The notes beneath the pieces are model-generated. The model was not told the DNA's origin, did not search any database, and saw only the letters and a list, made by a program, of their open reading frames with translations. Made by a program: the position numbers and the translations under genes. Shown one piece after another: positions 35,151 to 42,647 of a stretch of DNA of 64,000 bases. Position 1 is the first letter of the stretch; each line of letters starts with the position of its first letter. Source of the DNA: DATARR01 sp044868005 (lineage in GTDB: Bacteria > Acidobacteriota > Thermoanaerobaculia > Multivoradales > UBA5704); the NCBI GenBank assembly GCA_044868005.1, contig JBIOVX010000013.1, positions 1 through 64,000 of the forward strand. Direction: 5' to 3'.

Positions 35151-37096
35151 TCCTTCTTCTCCACGATATCGATCTGCGAATTCGCCTTCGGGCGCGCCAC
35201 CGTCTGCGTCTTGCCCGAGGGCCAGGTCACCTCGACCGAATCAACCTTCTCGGCGTCGCCGAGGCCGAAGTAGAGCGGCATGACGCTGTGGGAGAGGTAG
35301 CCCGAGCTGCCGTCGTTCCACTGCGTCCAGGTCTGGCCGCCGGCCTTGACGCGCACCCGGGCGCCGAGGCCGTCGCGGTTCGACTGCGTACCCCGCAGCT
35401 TCACTTTCAGCCAATGGATCGGCTTCTTCTCCGCGAGGTTGCTGATCAGCACCTGCGCCTCGGAGTTGAAGTCGCCGGTGACGATATCGAGGTCGCCGTC
35501 GTCGTCGAGGTCGAGAAGCGCCGAGGTGCGCGAGCCCAGGGTGCTCATGAGCCGTACCTTGCCGGTCTTCCCCGCGCAGGGGGTCTTGGCCTTGTCGGCG
35601 CCGTCGCAATCCATGTCGGTCAGATAGAAGTGGGTGCGGCCACCGCGGCGCGGCTCGACGCCGAGGATGAACTCGCTGTCGCGGAAGACCTTGCCGCGGT
35701 CGTTCAACAGCAGCGAGTTGATGCCGTAGCGGAAGGGGAAGTTCATGCTGGCGGTGATGAAGAGGTCCTGGAAGCCGTCGGCGTTGAGGTCGCCGGCGGA
35801 GAGGCCCCAGGGCCAGTAGTCCTCCACCCCCATCGCGTCCGACACCTCGGCGAACTTGCCGCCGCCCAGGTTGTGGTAGAGCGCGTTGCCGAAGATGTTG
35901 TTGGCGCCGCCCTGGAGCATGGCGTCGGTCCACTGCATGTCGGACTTCGCCTTCTCATGGTCCACCCCGATCATCTTGCTCATGTCCGAGTGCATGTCGG
36001 TGAGCATGAGGTCCGCCCGGCCGTCGTTGTCGTAATCGAAGCCCTTGACGCCCATGGCGCCCCAGGGAGTCTTGGGGAAGTACTGGGCTCCCTTCTCCTC
36101 GAAGCGCTTGCCCTGGACGTTCTCCCAGTAGTGGTTGTCCCCCTGCATGTTGGGAACATAGAGGTCCGGCCAGCCGTCCTCGTTGAAGTCGACGGCCGCG
36201 GCGTCGCCGCTCCAGCTTCCGTCCACGAGCCCCGTCTCCTTCGAGACGTCCTTGAAGCGGTGGTTGCCGAGGTTCTTGTAGAGGATGCTGGTCTCCGTGC
36301 GGTCCGGGTGCAGATGGCCCTGGAAGGCGTCCTCCAGGCCGATGTAATAGCCGCCCGGCCCTACGCGGTCGGTGGTGTAGCGGCCGACGTTGGCGAGGAA
36401 GAGATCGAGGAGCCCGTCGCGGTCGTAATCGAAGAACACCGCGCCGGAGGAGTGGCCGACGTAGTCCAGCCCCGCTTCCTTGGAGACGTCCTGGAAACGG
36501 CCGTGGCCGTCGTTGAGGAACAGGTGGTTGCCCTTGCGCACGGTGGTGACGTAGAGGTCCGCGTCGCCGTCGTTGTCGACGTCCCCGAAGGAGGCGGCGA
36601 TGCTGATCTGGTCCTTCATGCCGATGCCGGCCTCGGACGTGAGATTGCGGAACTTGCCGTTCCCCGGGTTCTTCCAGAGCTGGTTCTCGCCGAGCTGGGT
36701 GACGAAGTAGAGGTCGAGCCGGCCGTCGCCGTCCACGTCGGCCACCGCCAGGCCGTTGCCGTGGTCGTAGTGGACCATCTTGTACTCGCGCCCGCTGTCC
36801 TCCGTCCCCTGGTTGCGGAAGGTGATGCCGCTCTCCGGCTGCCGGTCGGTGAATTGGAAGCCGTAAAAGACCGTGAACTGGCCGGTGGTGGCGAGCTGGG
36901 CCGCCTTCCGCTCCGGCAGTGTGGCGACGCCCTCGTCTTTTTCGGGGTAGTAGAAGTCGGGTCCGCCATGGGCGTGCTCCATCGGAGGCGGCTGGGCCGG
37001 GAGGGCGAGAGCGGAAAGGACGACAAGGACGGCAAGGACAACAGGGACGATAAGGACAGGGTTGCGGGGGATATGGGCTGGAAGGCGTGATGGCAT
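35147..37096 (-). CDS. CRTAC1-like FG-GAP/VCBS repeat protein with ASPIC/UnbV domain
   Basis: A 649-residue exported protein with an N-terminal membrane or signal segment (VLIVPVVLAVLVVLSALAL). Calcium-type FG-GAP/VCBS repeats follow: VADVDGDGRLDLYF, GDVDNDGDADLYV, DYDRDGLLDLFL, DFNEDGWPDLYV, DYDNDGRADLML, DLDDDGDLDIV. Together they suggest a seven-bladed propeller. The last 100 residues are an ASPIC/UnbV domain (LGARVRVKAGGQTW, SSGYLSHS, VEVTWPSGKTQ). CRTAC1-type proteins are common in Acidobacteria and Planctomycetes with unknown function, often near secretion or respiratory genes. The orientation opposes the copper block, so it is probably separately regulated. Confidence 0.9.
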   Translation of the reverse strand: MPSRLPAHIPRNPVLIVPVVLAVLVVLSALALPAQPPPMEHAHGGPDFYYPEKDEGVATLPERKAAQLATTGQFTVFYGFQFTDRQPESGITFRNQGTEDSGREYKMVHYDHGNGLAVADVDGDGRLDLYFVTQLGENQLWKNPGNGKFRNLTSEAGIGMKDQISIAASFGDVDNDGDADLYVTTVRKGNHLFLNDGHGRFQDVSKEAGLDYVGHSSGAVFFDYDRDGLLDLFLANVGRYTTDRVGPGGYYIGLEDAFQGHLHPDRTETSILYKNLGNHRFKDVSKETGLVDGSWSGDAAAVDFNEDGWPDLYVPNMQGDNHYWENVQGKRFEEKGAQYFPKTPWGAMGVKGFDYDNDGRADLMLTDMHSDMSKMIGVDHEKAKSDMQWTDAMLQGGANNIFGNALYHNLGGGKFAEVSDAMGVEDYWPWGLSAGDLNADGFQDLFITASMNFPFRYGINSLLLNDRGKVFRDSEFILGVEPRRGGRTHFYLTDMDCDGADKAKTPCAGKTGKVRLMSTLGSRTSALLDLDDDGDLDIVTGDFNSEAQVLISNLAEKKPIHWLKVKLRGTQSNRDGLGARVRVKAGGQTWTQWNDGSSGYLSHSVMPLYFGLGDAEKVDSVEVTWPSGKTQTVARPKANSQIDIVEKKD

Positions 37097-37181
37097 GGCG
37101 TACCTCTCTGGAAGCGGCGGAATCGTAGCATTCTGTGGAGGCAGGGGTGTCTTGGTGGTTGGTGCGGCCTGCCCTTCGAGA

Positions 37182-37325
37182 CCTCACCCCCTGGCCCCCT
37201 CTCCCTGACGGGCGAGGGGGGACGCCTGCGTAGGGTTTTGCTGAAAAAAGTGGCCTCCTACTACTGGCAAGACTGCTGTGAATCGTCCCCCCTCGCCCGT
37301 CAGGGAGAGGGGACAGGGGGTGAGG
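37182..37325. repeat. Long inverted repeat, C/T-rich dispersed element
   Basis: Arms at 37182-37223 and 37285-37325 are almost perfect reverse complements (about 41 bp, one length difference), opening with CCTCACCCCCTGGCCCCCTC, with about 61 bp between. Related ends (CTCACCCC, GGGGTGAG) recur at 48367-48457 and weakly at 41,555. It lies in the 431-bp gap between the CRTAC1-like gene and the oxidase operon. It looks like a paired REP/BIME-type element. No coding sequence is seen in this gap. Confidence 0.85.
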
Positions 37326-37373
37326 CTTCGCAGGGCAGATCGCTTCAACCGGCAAGGCCCTCTTGACCCCGCC

Positions 37374-37413
37374 TTGCACCCCCTCGCGCCCCTATCGTAG
37401 ACTCGGGCGTCTT
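37374..37413 (+). promoter_or_regulatory. Candidate promoter and shared motif of the oxidase operon
   Basis: TTGCAC (37374-37379), an 18-bp spacer and TAGACT (37398-37403) form a plausible promoter about 125 bp before ctaD. The string GTAGACTCGGGCGTCTT (37397-37413) is repeated with one change at 42071-42087 before the RiPP operon and holds the imperfect palindrome AGAC-N6-GTCT. It may be a common operator or start-site element. Confidence 0.5.
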
Positions 37414-37527
37414 CAGAAACGCCGTTCGCATGCAGTACCAGAAGTCGCCAAATGCGGGGCAACCAACACGGGGCGCGGCAGCGCCGCCGGGCGGGGTCTT
37501 GCCATTTCGGTTGAAGGGAGATCGTAG

Positions 37528-39279
37528 ATGGCACTAGTCGACGAACGGGCCCACGGGCACGCCGAGGCCCATCACGAGGAATTGGGGTTCTGGCGCAAGT
37601 ACGTCTTCTCCCAGGACCACAAGGTCATCGGCATCCAGTACGGCTTCACGGCGCTCACCTTCCTCCTCTTCGGCTTCACGCTGATGATGATGATGCGCTG
37701 GTCGATCGCCTATCCGAACCAGCCGATCCCGCTGATCGGCGGGCTCCTCAAGGCGAGCGGGGGCATCATCGTCCCCGAGTTCTACAACCAGCTCGGCGCC
37801 ATGCACGGCACCATCATGGTGTTCCTCGGCATCGTGCCGCTGGCGGTGGGCGCCTTCGGCAACTACGTCGTGCCGCTGCAGATCGGCGCTCCCGACATGG
37901 CCTTCCCGAAGCTCAACATGGCGAGCTACTGGGCCTACTTCGTGGGCGGCGTCATCATGCTGGCGAGCTTCTTCGCCCCCGGCGGCGCCGCGCAGTCCGG
38001 CTGGACTTCCTACCCGCCGCTCTCCGACATCGCGCCCACCGGCCAGACGCTGTGGCTCTTCGGCATGCTGGCGCTGATCATCTCCTCGGTGCTCGGCTCG
38101 ATGAACTTCATCACCACCATCGTGCAGCTCCGCGCGCCGGGGCTGACCTGGATGCGGCTGCCGTTCTTCGTCTGGGCGCAGCTCGTCACCGCCTTCCTGC
38201 TGCTGCTCGCCTTCCCGGCCCTGCAGGCGGCGGCGGTGCTGCAGATGATGGACCGCCTGGCCCACACGAGCTTCTTCCTGCCGACCGGCCTGGTGATCTC
38301 GGGCCAGCAGCTCCAGGTGGCCGGCGGCGGCAGTCCGCTGCTCTGGCAACACCTGTTCTGGTTCCTCGCCCATCCGGAGGTCTACGTCCTCATCCTGCCG
38401 GCCTTCGGCATCGTCGCCGAGGTGATCGCCAACAACACGCGCAAGCCGCTGTGGGGCTACCGCTCGCTGGTCTACGCCGTCACCTTCCTCGGCTTCATGT
38501 CGTTCATCGTGTGGGCCCATCACATGTTCATGACCGGCATGGGGACGATCATGAGCACCTTCTTCCAGACGACGACGATGATCATCTCGATCCCCTCGGT
38601 GGTCGTGCTGACGGCGCTCATCATCTCGCTTTGGGGGGCCTCGATCCGCTTCACCGTGCCGATGCTCTTCGCCCTCGCCTTCCTGCCGATGTTCGCCATC
38701 GGCGGCCTCACCGGCCTGCCGCTCGGCCTCGCGCCCGCGGACATCCATTTGCACGACACCATGTACGTCATCGGCCACTTCCACTACGTGGTGGCGCCGG
38801 GGACGATCTTCGCCATGTTCGCCGGCCTCTACTACTGGTTCCCCAAGCTCACCGGCCGCAAGATGAGCACCCTGCTGGGGCACATCCACTTCTGGCCGTC
38901 GTTCCTGTTCATCAACGGCATCTTCATGCCGATGCTCATCCAGGGCATGGCGGGCGTACAGCGCCGGCTCTACGACGGCGGCGCCTCCTACTCGCACGCC
39001 CAGGGCGTGCTGCACTGGAACGTCTTCATGTCGATCTCGGCCTGGCTCCTCGCCCTGGCTCAGATCCCGTTCATCATCAACCTCTTCTGGAGCATGTGGA
39101 AGGGGAAGAAGGTCGACGCCAACCCCTGGGGAGCGACCACGCTCGAGTGGGCCGCCGCGCCGTCGCCGCCGATCGCGCACGGCAACTTCGCCGAGATCCC
39201 GACCGTCGTCCGCGGACCCTACGACTACAGCCTGCCGGGGGCGGCGCAGGACTTCACCCCGCAGCACCAGGAGGCCTGA
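37528..39279 (+). CDS. ctaD: Cytochrome c oxidase subunit I (heme-copper oxidase, A-family-like)
   Basis: A 583-residue, 12-helix proton-pumping terminal oxidase core in the inner membrane. The low-spin heme ligand is in AMHGTIMVF. HPEVY (H282, E284, Y286) carries a CuB histidine, the D-pathway glutamate and the cross-linked tyrosine. H331-H332 in WAHHMF are CuB ligands, and HDTMYVIGHFHYV supplies the heme ligands. The D-pathway entrance GAPDMAFPKLN is intact. Where canonical enzymes have PTGxK (K-pathway), this one has PSVVV (356-360), so the lysine is Val360 and the threonine Ser357. First gene of a six-gene operon. The ATG at 37528 follows GGGAGATCGTAG. Confidence 0.95.
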   Translation: MALVDERAHGHAEAHHEELGFWRKYVFSQDHKVIGIQYGFTALTFLLFGFTLMMMMRWSIAYPNQPIPLIGGLLKASGGIIVPEFYNQLGAMHGTIMVFLGIVPLAVGAFGNYVVPLQIGAPDMAFPKLNMASYWAYFVGGVIMLASFFAPGGAAQSGWTSYPPLSDIAPTGQTLWLFGMLALIISSVLGSMNFITTIVQLRAPGLTWMRLPFFVWAQLVTAFLLLLAFPALQAAAVLQMMDRLAHTSFFLPTGLVISGQQLQVAGGGSPLLWQHLFWFLAHPEVYVLILPAFGIVAEVIANNTRKPLWGYRSLVYAVTFLGFMSFIVWAHHMFMTGMGTIMSTFFQTTTMIISIPSVVVLTALIISLWGASIRFTVPMLFALAFLPMFAIGGLTGLPLGLAPADIHLHDTMYVIGHFHYVVAPGTIFAMFAGLYYWFPKLTGRKMSTLLGHIHFWPSFLFINGIFMPMLIQGMAGVQRRLYDGGASYSHAQGVLHWNVFMSISAWLLALAQIPFIINLFWSMWKGKKVDANPWGATTLEWAAAPSPPIAHGNFAEIPTVVRGPYDYSLPGAAQDFTPQHQEA

Positions 39280-39282
39280 GCG

Positions 39283-39879
39283 ATGGACATTCCCTACACC
39301 GTAGAGGCCCGCCCCGACACCGGGGTCCCCAACGCCAAGCTCGGCATCTGGCTCTTCCTCGCCTCCGAGGTGATGCTCTTCGGCGCCCTCTTCTCCTCCT
39401 ACGTGCTGCTGCGCACGGGCGCCGCACCCGGCACCTGGCACCATGGGCGCGAGTTCCTGAGCGTGCCGTGGGCGACCCTCAACACGATCATCCTCATCGC
39501 CTCCTCGGTGACCATGGTGATGTCGTGGGCGTCGCTCAAGCTCAACGACTTCAAGAAGTACCGGCTCTACATGGGGCTGACGATCCTCGCCGGCTTCGGT
39601 TTCATGATCGTCAAGGCCATCGAGTACTCCACCAAGTTCCATCACGGCTACTTCCCGAAGACCAACACCTTCCTCGCCATCTACTTCACCCTGACCGGCC
39701 TGCACGGCCTGCACGTGCTCGGCGGCATGATCCTCAACGGCTACTTCTGGGGTCCCGGCGCCAAGCTCTGGAAGACGCAGCCCGAGCGGTTCGCCAACCG
39801 CATCGAGGTGGCGGGCCTCTACTGGCATTTCGTGGACCTGGTCTGGATCTTCCTGTTCCCGACCCTGTACCTGCTCTAG
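39283..39879 (+). CDS. ctaE: Cytochrome c oxidase subunit III
   Basis: A 198-residue membrane protein of the heme-copper oxidase subunit III family, short form with about five membrane helices. Typical features are LGIWLFLASEVMLFGALFSS at the first helix, where the glutamate near the start is conserved, FTLTGLHGLHVLGGMI and a C-terminal AGLYWHFVDLVWIFLFP. Subunit III stabilises proton uptake in subunit I and may store oxygen or lipid at the interface. The gene begins 3 bp after the ctaD stop. The length suits the five-helix class also found in bo3 and ba3-like operons. Confidence 0.94.
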   Translation: MDIPYTVEARPDTGVPNAKLGIWLFLASEVMLFGALFSSYVLLRTGAAPGTWHHGREFLSVPWATLNTIILIASSVTMVMSWASLKLNDFKKYRLYMGLTILAGFGFMIVKAIEYSTKFHHGYFPKTNTFLAIYFTLTGLHGLHVLGGMILNGYFWGPGAKLWKTQPERFANRIEVAGLYWHFVDLVWIFLFPTLYLL

Positions 39880-39898
39880 GCGGAGGAGAGAGACGACG

Positions 39899-40204
39899 AT
39901 GAGCGCGAGCGACGCTGAAGCGATCCGCAAGCAGACGAAGGTCTACATCGGGGTGTTCGTCGCCTTGATGATCGGCACCATCCTGACCGTCGCGGTCAGC
40001 TATTTCCACATGCCGGTCGCCCTGGCCATCGTCGTGGCCCTGGCGATCGCCAGCTTCAAGGGCTCGCTGGTGGCGGCATTCTTCATGCACCTCGCCCATG
40101 AGCGGAAGGTCATCTACTGGATCCTGATCCTGACGGTGGCCTTCTTCATTGCGCTGATGTTCATTCCCAGCCTCACCGAGTGGAACCAGCGGAACGTCCC
40201 ATGA
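39899..40204 (+). CDS. ctaF: Cytochrome c oxidase subunit IV family protein
   Basis: A 101-residue protein with three predicted membrane helices (residues about 16-35, 40-60 and 72-90). The motif ASFKGSLVAAFFMHLAHERK matches the bacterial oxidase subunit IV (prokaryotic COX4) family. It is an accessory subunit thought to help CuB insertion or assembly. The start at 39899 follows GGAGGAGAGAG. The stop overlaps the next gene by 4 bp (ATGA). Size and position after subunit III fit the family. Confidence 0.9.
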   Translation: MSASDAEAIRKQTKVYIGVFVALMIGTILTVAVSYFHMPVALAIVVALAIASFKGSLVAAFFMHLAHERKVIYWILILTVAFFIALMFIPSLTEWNQRNVP

Positions 40205-40413
40205 GCCTGTCGTTGCGGTCGTTTCACCTGTTCTTCATCGCCGTCTCGGTGCTGCTGGCGGTATGGGTCGGGGTGTGGGGCGTGCAGAGCTACCTGGCGA
40301 CGAAGAGCGCGGGCGATCTCGCCCTCGGCGTGTTCTTCTTCGTCCTGGGGCTCGTCCTGCTGCTCTACGGCCGGCGCGTGCGCAAGAAGCTGCCGGTGGA
40401 GGACGAGGATTGA
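40201..40413 (+). CDS. Small two-helix membrane protein of the oxidase operon
   Basis: A 70-residue protein starting in the ATGA overlap with ctaF. An in-frame ATG at 40180 lies inside ctaF and is not favoured. Two hydrophobic segments (FFIAVSVLLAVWVGVWGV and LGVFFFVLGLVLLLYG) with a basic end RRVRKKLP predict a hairpin in the inner membrane. No named family is recognised. Its place between subunits IV and II suggests an oxidase assembly or stabilising role, which is inference. Confidence 0.75.
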   Translation: MSLSLRSFHLFFIAVSVLLAVWVGVWGVQSYLATKSAGDLALGVFFFVLGLVLLLYGRRVRKKLPVEDED

Positions 40414-40418
40414 AGAGG

Positions 40419-40688
40419 ATGGGCATGCGGTGGATGCTTCCGCTCGCTTTGGCGGCGTGGCTCGTTCTGCCTGAAATCGCCGCGGCCTGCGCCACCTGCT
40501 ACGGCGCCGCCGACTCGCCGATGACCCAGGGGATGAACAATGCCATCCTCTTCCTGATCGGCATCGTCGGCCTGGTCTACGTCGGCATCGGCAAGGTGAT
40601 CCTGGACTTCCGGCGGCGCTCCAGGAAGCTTTCTCAGAAGGCAACGGTGCGGCAGCGGCTGCGCCTCATTCACGGAGAGAAACACTGA
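40419..40688 (+). CDS. Small exported membrane protein with CATC motif
   Basis: An 89-residue protein. The first 20 residues (MLPLALAAWLVLPEIAAA) look like a signal peptide, followed at once by CATCYGAADSPMTQGMN, one membrane helix (ILFLIGIVGLVYVGIGKVIL) and a basic tail. The CxxC right after the signal could bind copper or form a disulfide on the periplasmic side. No named family is recognised. It sits inside the oxidase operon and overlaps ctaC by 1 bp. The ATG at 40419 is chosen; a TTG at 40410 overlapping the previous stop is an alternative. Confidence 0.72.
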   Translation: MGMRWMLPLALAAWLVLPEIAAACATCYGAADSPMTQGMNNAILFLIGIVGLVYVGIGKVILDFRRRSRKLSQKATVRQRLRLIHGEKH

Positions 40689-41542
40689 TGGAGAAACTCT
40701 ACGGCCTGCCCATGGGATTTCCTCCGGACGCCTCGCAGCACGGCTTGGAGCTCGACAAGCTGACGGCGCTCGTCCATTGGTTCATGCTGGTGCTGTTCGT
40801 GGGTTGGGGCCTCTTCTTCCTCTATTGCCTCATCCGCTTCCGCCGCAAGGCCCACCCGGTGGCGAGCTATGGCGGCGCCAAGGGGCATTTCTCCACCTAC
40901 GGCGAGGCGGGCGTGGTGCTGGTCGAGGTGATCCTGCTGATCGCCTTCGCGGTGCCGATCTGGGCCCGGCGGGTCAACGTCCTGCCGGACAAGTCGCAGG
41001 CCGTCCAGGTGCGGGTGGTGGCGGAGCAGTTCGCGTGGAACGTCCACTATCCCGGCGCCGACGGCCTCTTCGGCCGCACGGATCCGAAGCTGATCACCGC
41101 CGGCACCAATCCGCTGGGACTCGACCGCAACGATCCGGCGGCCAAGGACGACGTCACGACGATCAACCAGCTCCACCTGCCCGTCGGCCGGCCGGCGCTC
41201 ATCTACCTCTCCAGCAAGGACGTGATCCACAGCTTCTTCCTGCCGGTGATGCGCGTCAAGCAGGACGCCATCCCCGGCCAGGTGATCCCGGTCTACTTCA
41301 CGCCCACGCAGGTCAATCCGCCGGAGGCGGCGCTGCCGGCGTGCGCGGTGAAGAAGACCTGTTGGGAGATCGCCTGCGCCCAGCTCTGCGGCCTCACGCA
41401 CTACCGCATGCAGGGCTACCTGACCATCCACACCCAGGCCGAGTTCGACCAGTGGCTGGCCGGCATGGCGCCGAAGCCGCCGGCGGTTCCGGCCCCGGCT
41501 GCAACGCCTGCGGCGGCTCCGGCCGCGGCTCCGGCGGGGTAG
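40688..41542 (+). CDS. ctaC: Cytochrome c oxidase subunit II with CuA site
   Basis: A 284-residue protein with two N-terminal membrane helices (residues about 28-50 and 78-95) and a periplasmic cupredoxin domain. The CuA ligands are present: H in VIHSFFLPVMRVKQDAIPGQ, then CAQLCGLTHYRM with both cysteines, histidine and methionine. The usual glutamate between the cysteines (CxExC) is glutamine here. Before it an insertion (PEAALPACAVKKTCWEIA) adds two further cysteines not found in standard subunits. The C-terminus is an Ala/Pro tail, and no cytochrome c domain is fused. It accepts electrons from a soluble or membrane cytochrome c and passes them to subunit I. Confidence 0.93.
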   Translation: MEKLYGLPMGFPPDASQHGLELDKLTALVHWFMLVLFVGWGLFFLYCLIRFRRKAHPVASYGGAKGHFSTYGEAGVVLVEVILLIAFAVPIWARRVNVLPDKSQAVQVRVVAEQFAWNVHYPGADGLFGRTDPKLITAGTNPLGLDRNDPAAKDDVTTINQLHLPVGRPALIYLSSKDVIHSFFLPVMRVKQDAIPGQVIPVYFTPTQVNPPEAALPACAVKKTCWEIACAQLCGLTHYRMQGYLTIHTQAEFDQWLAGMAPKPPAVPAPAATPAAAPAAAPAG

Positions 41543-41569
41543 TGCCCTCCGAAGCCCTCACTCCCCTAA

Positions 41570-41596
41570 CCCCTCTCTCCCAAAGGGAGAGAGGGG
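41570..41596. repeat. C/T-rich perfect hairpin after ctaC
   Basis: A 12-bp inverted repeat CCCCTCTCTCCC, AAA loop, GGGAGAGAGGGG, preceded by CCTCACTCCCCTAA, which resembles the end of the larger dispersed repeats. No T-run follows. It may be a single REP unit that attenuates or stabilises the transcript between ctaC and the DUF420 gene. Confidence 0.75.
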
Positions 41597-41613
41597 AACA
41601 AAGCTGAGAAAAG

Positions 41614-42036
41614 ATGCTGCAGGTCCAGGACCTCCCCGCCCTCAACGCCACGCTCAACGCCATCGCCGCCGTTCTGCTGGTGATCGCCTACGTGCTGATC
41701 CGGCGGCGGCGCTTCGTGGCGCATCGCAATGTGATGATCGCCGCCCTGGTCTGCTCGGCGCTGTTCCTGACGTCGTATCTCATCTATCACGCGCAGATCG
41801 GCTCGAAGCATTTCCCAGGCACCGGCACGGTGCGCACGGTGTACTTCGCCATCCTGATCACCCACACGCTCCTCGCGGCGACGGTCCCCTTTCTCGCCAG
41901 CATCACCGTCTGGCGCGCCGGGCGGAAACGCTACTCCCACCATCGGAAGATCGCCCGCTGGACGCTGCCGATCTGGCTGTACGTCTCGGTGACGGGGGTG
42001 GTGGTGTACTGGATGCTGTACCGGATGAGCTGGTGA
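41614..42036 (+). CDS. DUF420 membrane protein (oxidase-associated)
   Basis: A 140-residue protein with four predicted membrane helices. Conserved histidines appear in RRRFVAHRNVM, SYLIYHAQIG, LITHTLLAA and RYSHHRKIARWTLPIWLYVS, and the closing VTGVVVYWMLY is typical of DUF420. Members commonly sit at the end of caa3/aa3 oxidase operons; a CtaM-like assembly function is suspected for some, so a role in heme or copper insertion here is inference. The start at 41614 has a weak ribosome site and lies 71 bp after ctaC, beyond a hairpin. The length is normal. Confidence 0.85.
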   Translation: MLQVQDLPALNATLNAIAAVLLVIAYVLIRRRRFVAHRNVMIAALVCSALFLTSYLIYHAQIGSKHFPGTGTVRTVYFAILITHTLLAATVPFLASITVWRAGRKRYSHHRKIARWTLPIWLYVSVTGVVVYWMLYRMSW

Positions 42037-42070
42037 CCCATCCCCTCTTCGCCTCGCTGCGTATTTAGGA

Positions 42071-42087
42071 GTAGACTCAGGCGTCTT
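42071..42087 (+). promoter_or_regulatory. Second copy of the oxidase-operon motif, before the RiPP operon
   Basis: GTAGACTCAGGCGTCTT differs from the copy at 37397-37413 in one of 17 positions. It contains TAGACT, a possible -10, and AGAC-N6-GTCT. It lies 88 bp before the precursor gene. Confidence 0.5.
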
Positions 42088-42174
42088 TCCGAGCCACGAG
42101 TGGCGTGCCGGGGCTGGCGCTCGCGCCGAGATCCCCGGAGAAGCTTTGGACCCATTTCGAGAGGAGGCCGAGAG

Positions 42175-42588
42175 ATGAAGAAGGACGACGTCAGCAGAAG
42201 GGATTTCGGCAAGCTGACCCTGGCCGCGTTCGGCGGCGTGCTCGCCGGCTCGATGCTTGGCGGCAAACGGCTGTTCGCCGACGAGAAGGCGGCGGCGAAG
42301 GAGGCCCACGGCTGCTGCGGCCTGAACTCCTGCAAGGGCAACGGCGCCGGCGGCGACAACGAGTGCGCCGGCATGGGCAAGTGCTCCACCACCGAAGCTC
42401 ACGGCTGCGCCGGCTCGAACGCCTGCAAGAACCAGGGCGGCGAAGGAGTCAACGACTGCAAGGGCAAGGGGACCTGTGCGGTGCCCATCAAGGGCGACGC
42501 CTGGACGAAGGCGCGGTCCAACTTCGAGGCCGCCATGACCAAAGCCGGCAAGAAGTTCGGCCCGGCGCCGGATTCGTGCGGGAAGTAG
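42175..42588 (+). CDS. Bufferin-like cysteine-rich RiPP precursor with Tat signal
   Basis: A 137-residue protein. The N-terminus DVSRRDFGKLTLAAFGGVLA is a twin-arginine signal (SRRDFGKL). The mature part has ten cysteines, most in two similar units of about 30 residues beginning AHGCCGLNSCKGNG (from residue 44) and AHGCAGSNACKNQG (from residue 75), each following HGC-x3-N-x-C...(D/E)C-x-G-x-G-x-C. The C-terminal 30 residues are helical and may serve as enzyme recognition. The next genes are DUF692/MNIO and DUF2063, the standard enzyme and partner of bufferin-type RiPPs, shown in other bacteria to bind copper after thiooxazole formation at cysteines. The start at 42175 follows GAGGAGGCCGAGAG. 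Confidence 0.82.
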   Translation: MKKDDVSRRDFGKLTLAAFGGVLAGSMLGGKRLFADEKAAAKEAHGCCGLNSCKGNGAGGDNECAGMGKCSTTEAHGCAGSNACKNQGGEGVNDCKGKGTCAVPIKGDAWTKARSNFEAAMTKAGKKFGPAPDSCGK

Positions 42589-42606
42589 GTTGACGTTACG
42601 ATAAGA

Positions 42607-42637
42607 CCTGTAGGGGCGGCCCTATGTGGCCGCCCTG
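42607..42637. repeat. Palindromic dispersed repeat, copy 1
   Basis: CCTGTAGGGGCGGCC, then GGCCGCCCTG, with an 8-bp GGGCGGCC/GGCCGCCC stem. A near-identical copy lies at 55767-55798. Its loop contains an ATG in frame with the DUF692 gene, so that ATG is unlikely to be the real start. Confidence 0.8.
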
Positions 42638-42647
42638 CTTCGCTTCG

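Noticed and set aside
37362..37367. TTGACC as -35 of the oxidase operon
   Set aside because: The distance to any -10 candidate is too long; TTGCAC at 37374 with an 18-bp spacer to TAGACT fits better.
40688..41542. Subunit II as a quinol-oxidase type without CuA
   Set aside because: Both cysteines, the histidine and the methionine of CuA are present (CAQLCGLTHYRM), so it is a cytochrome c oxidase.
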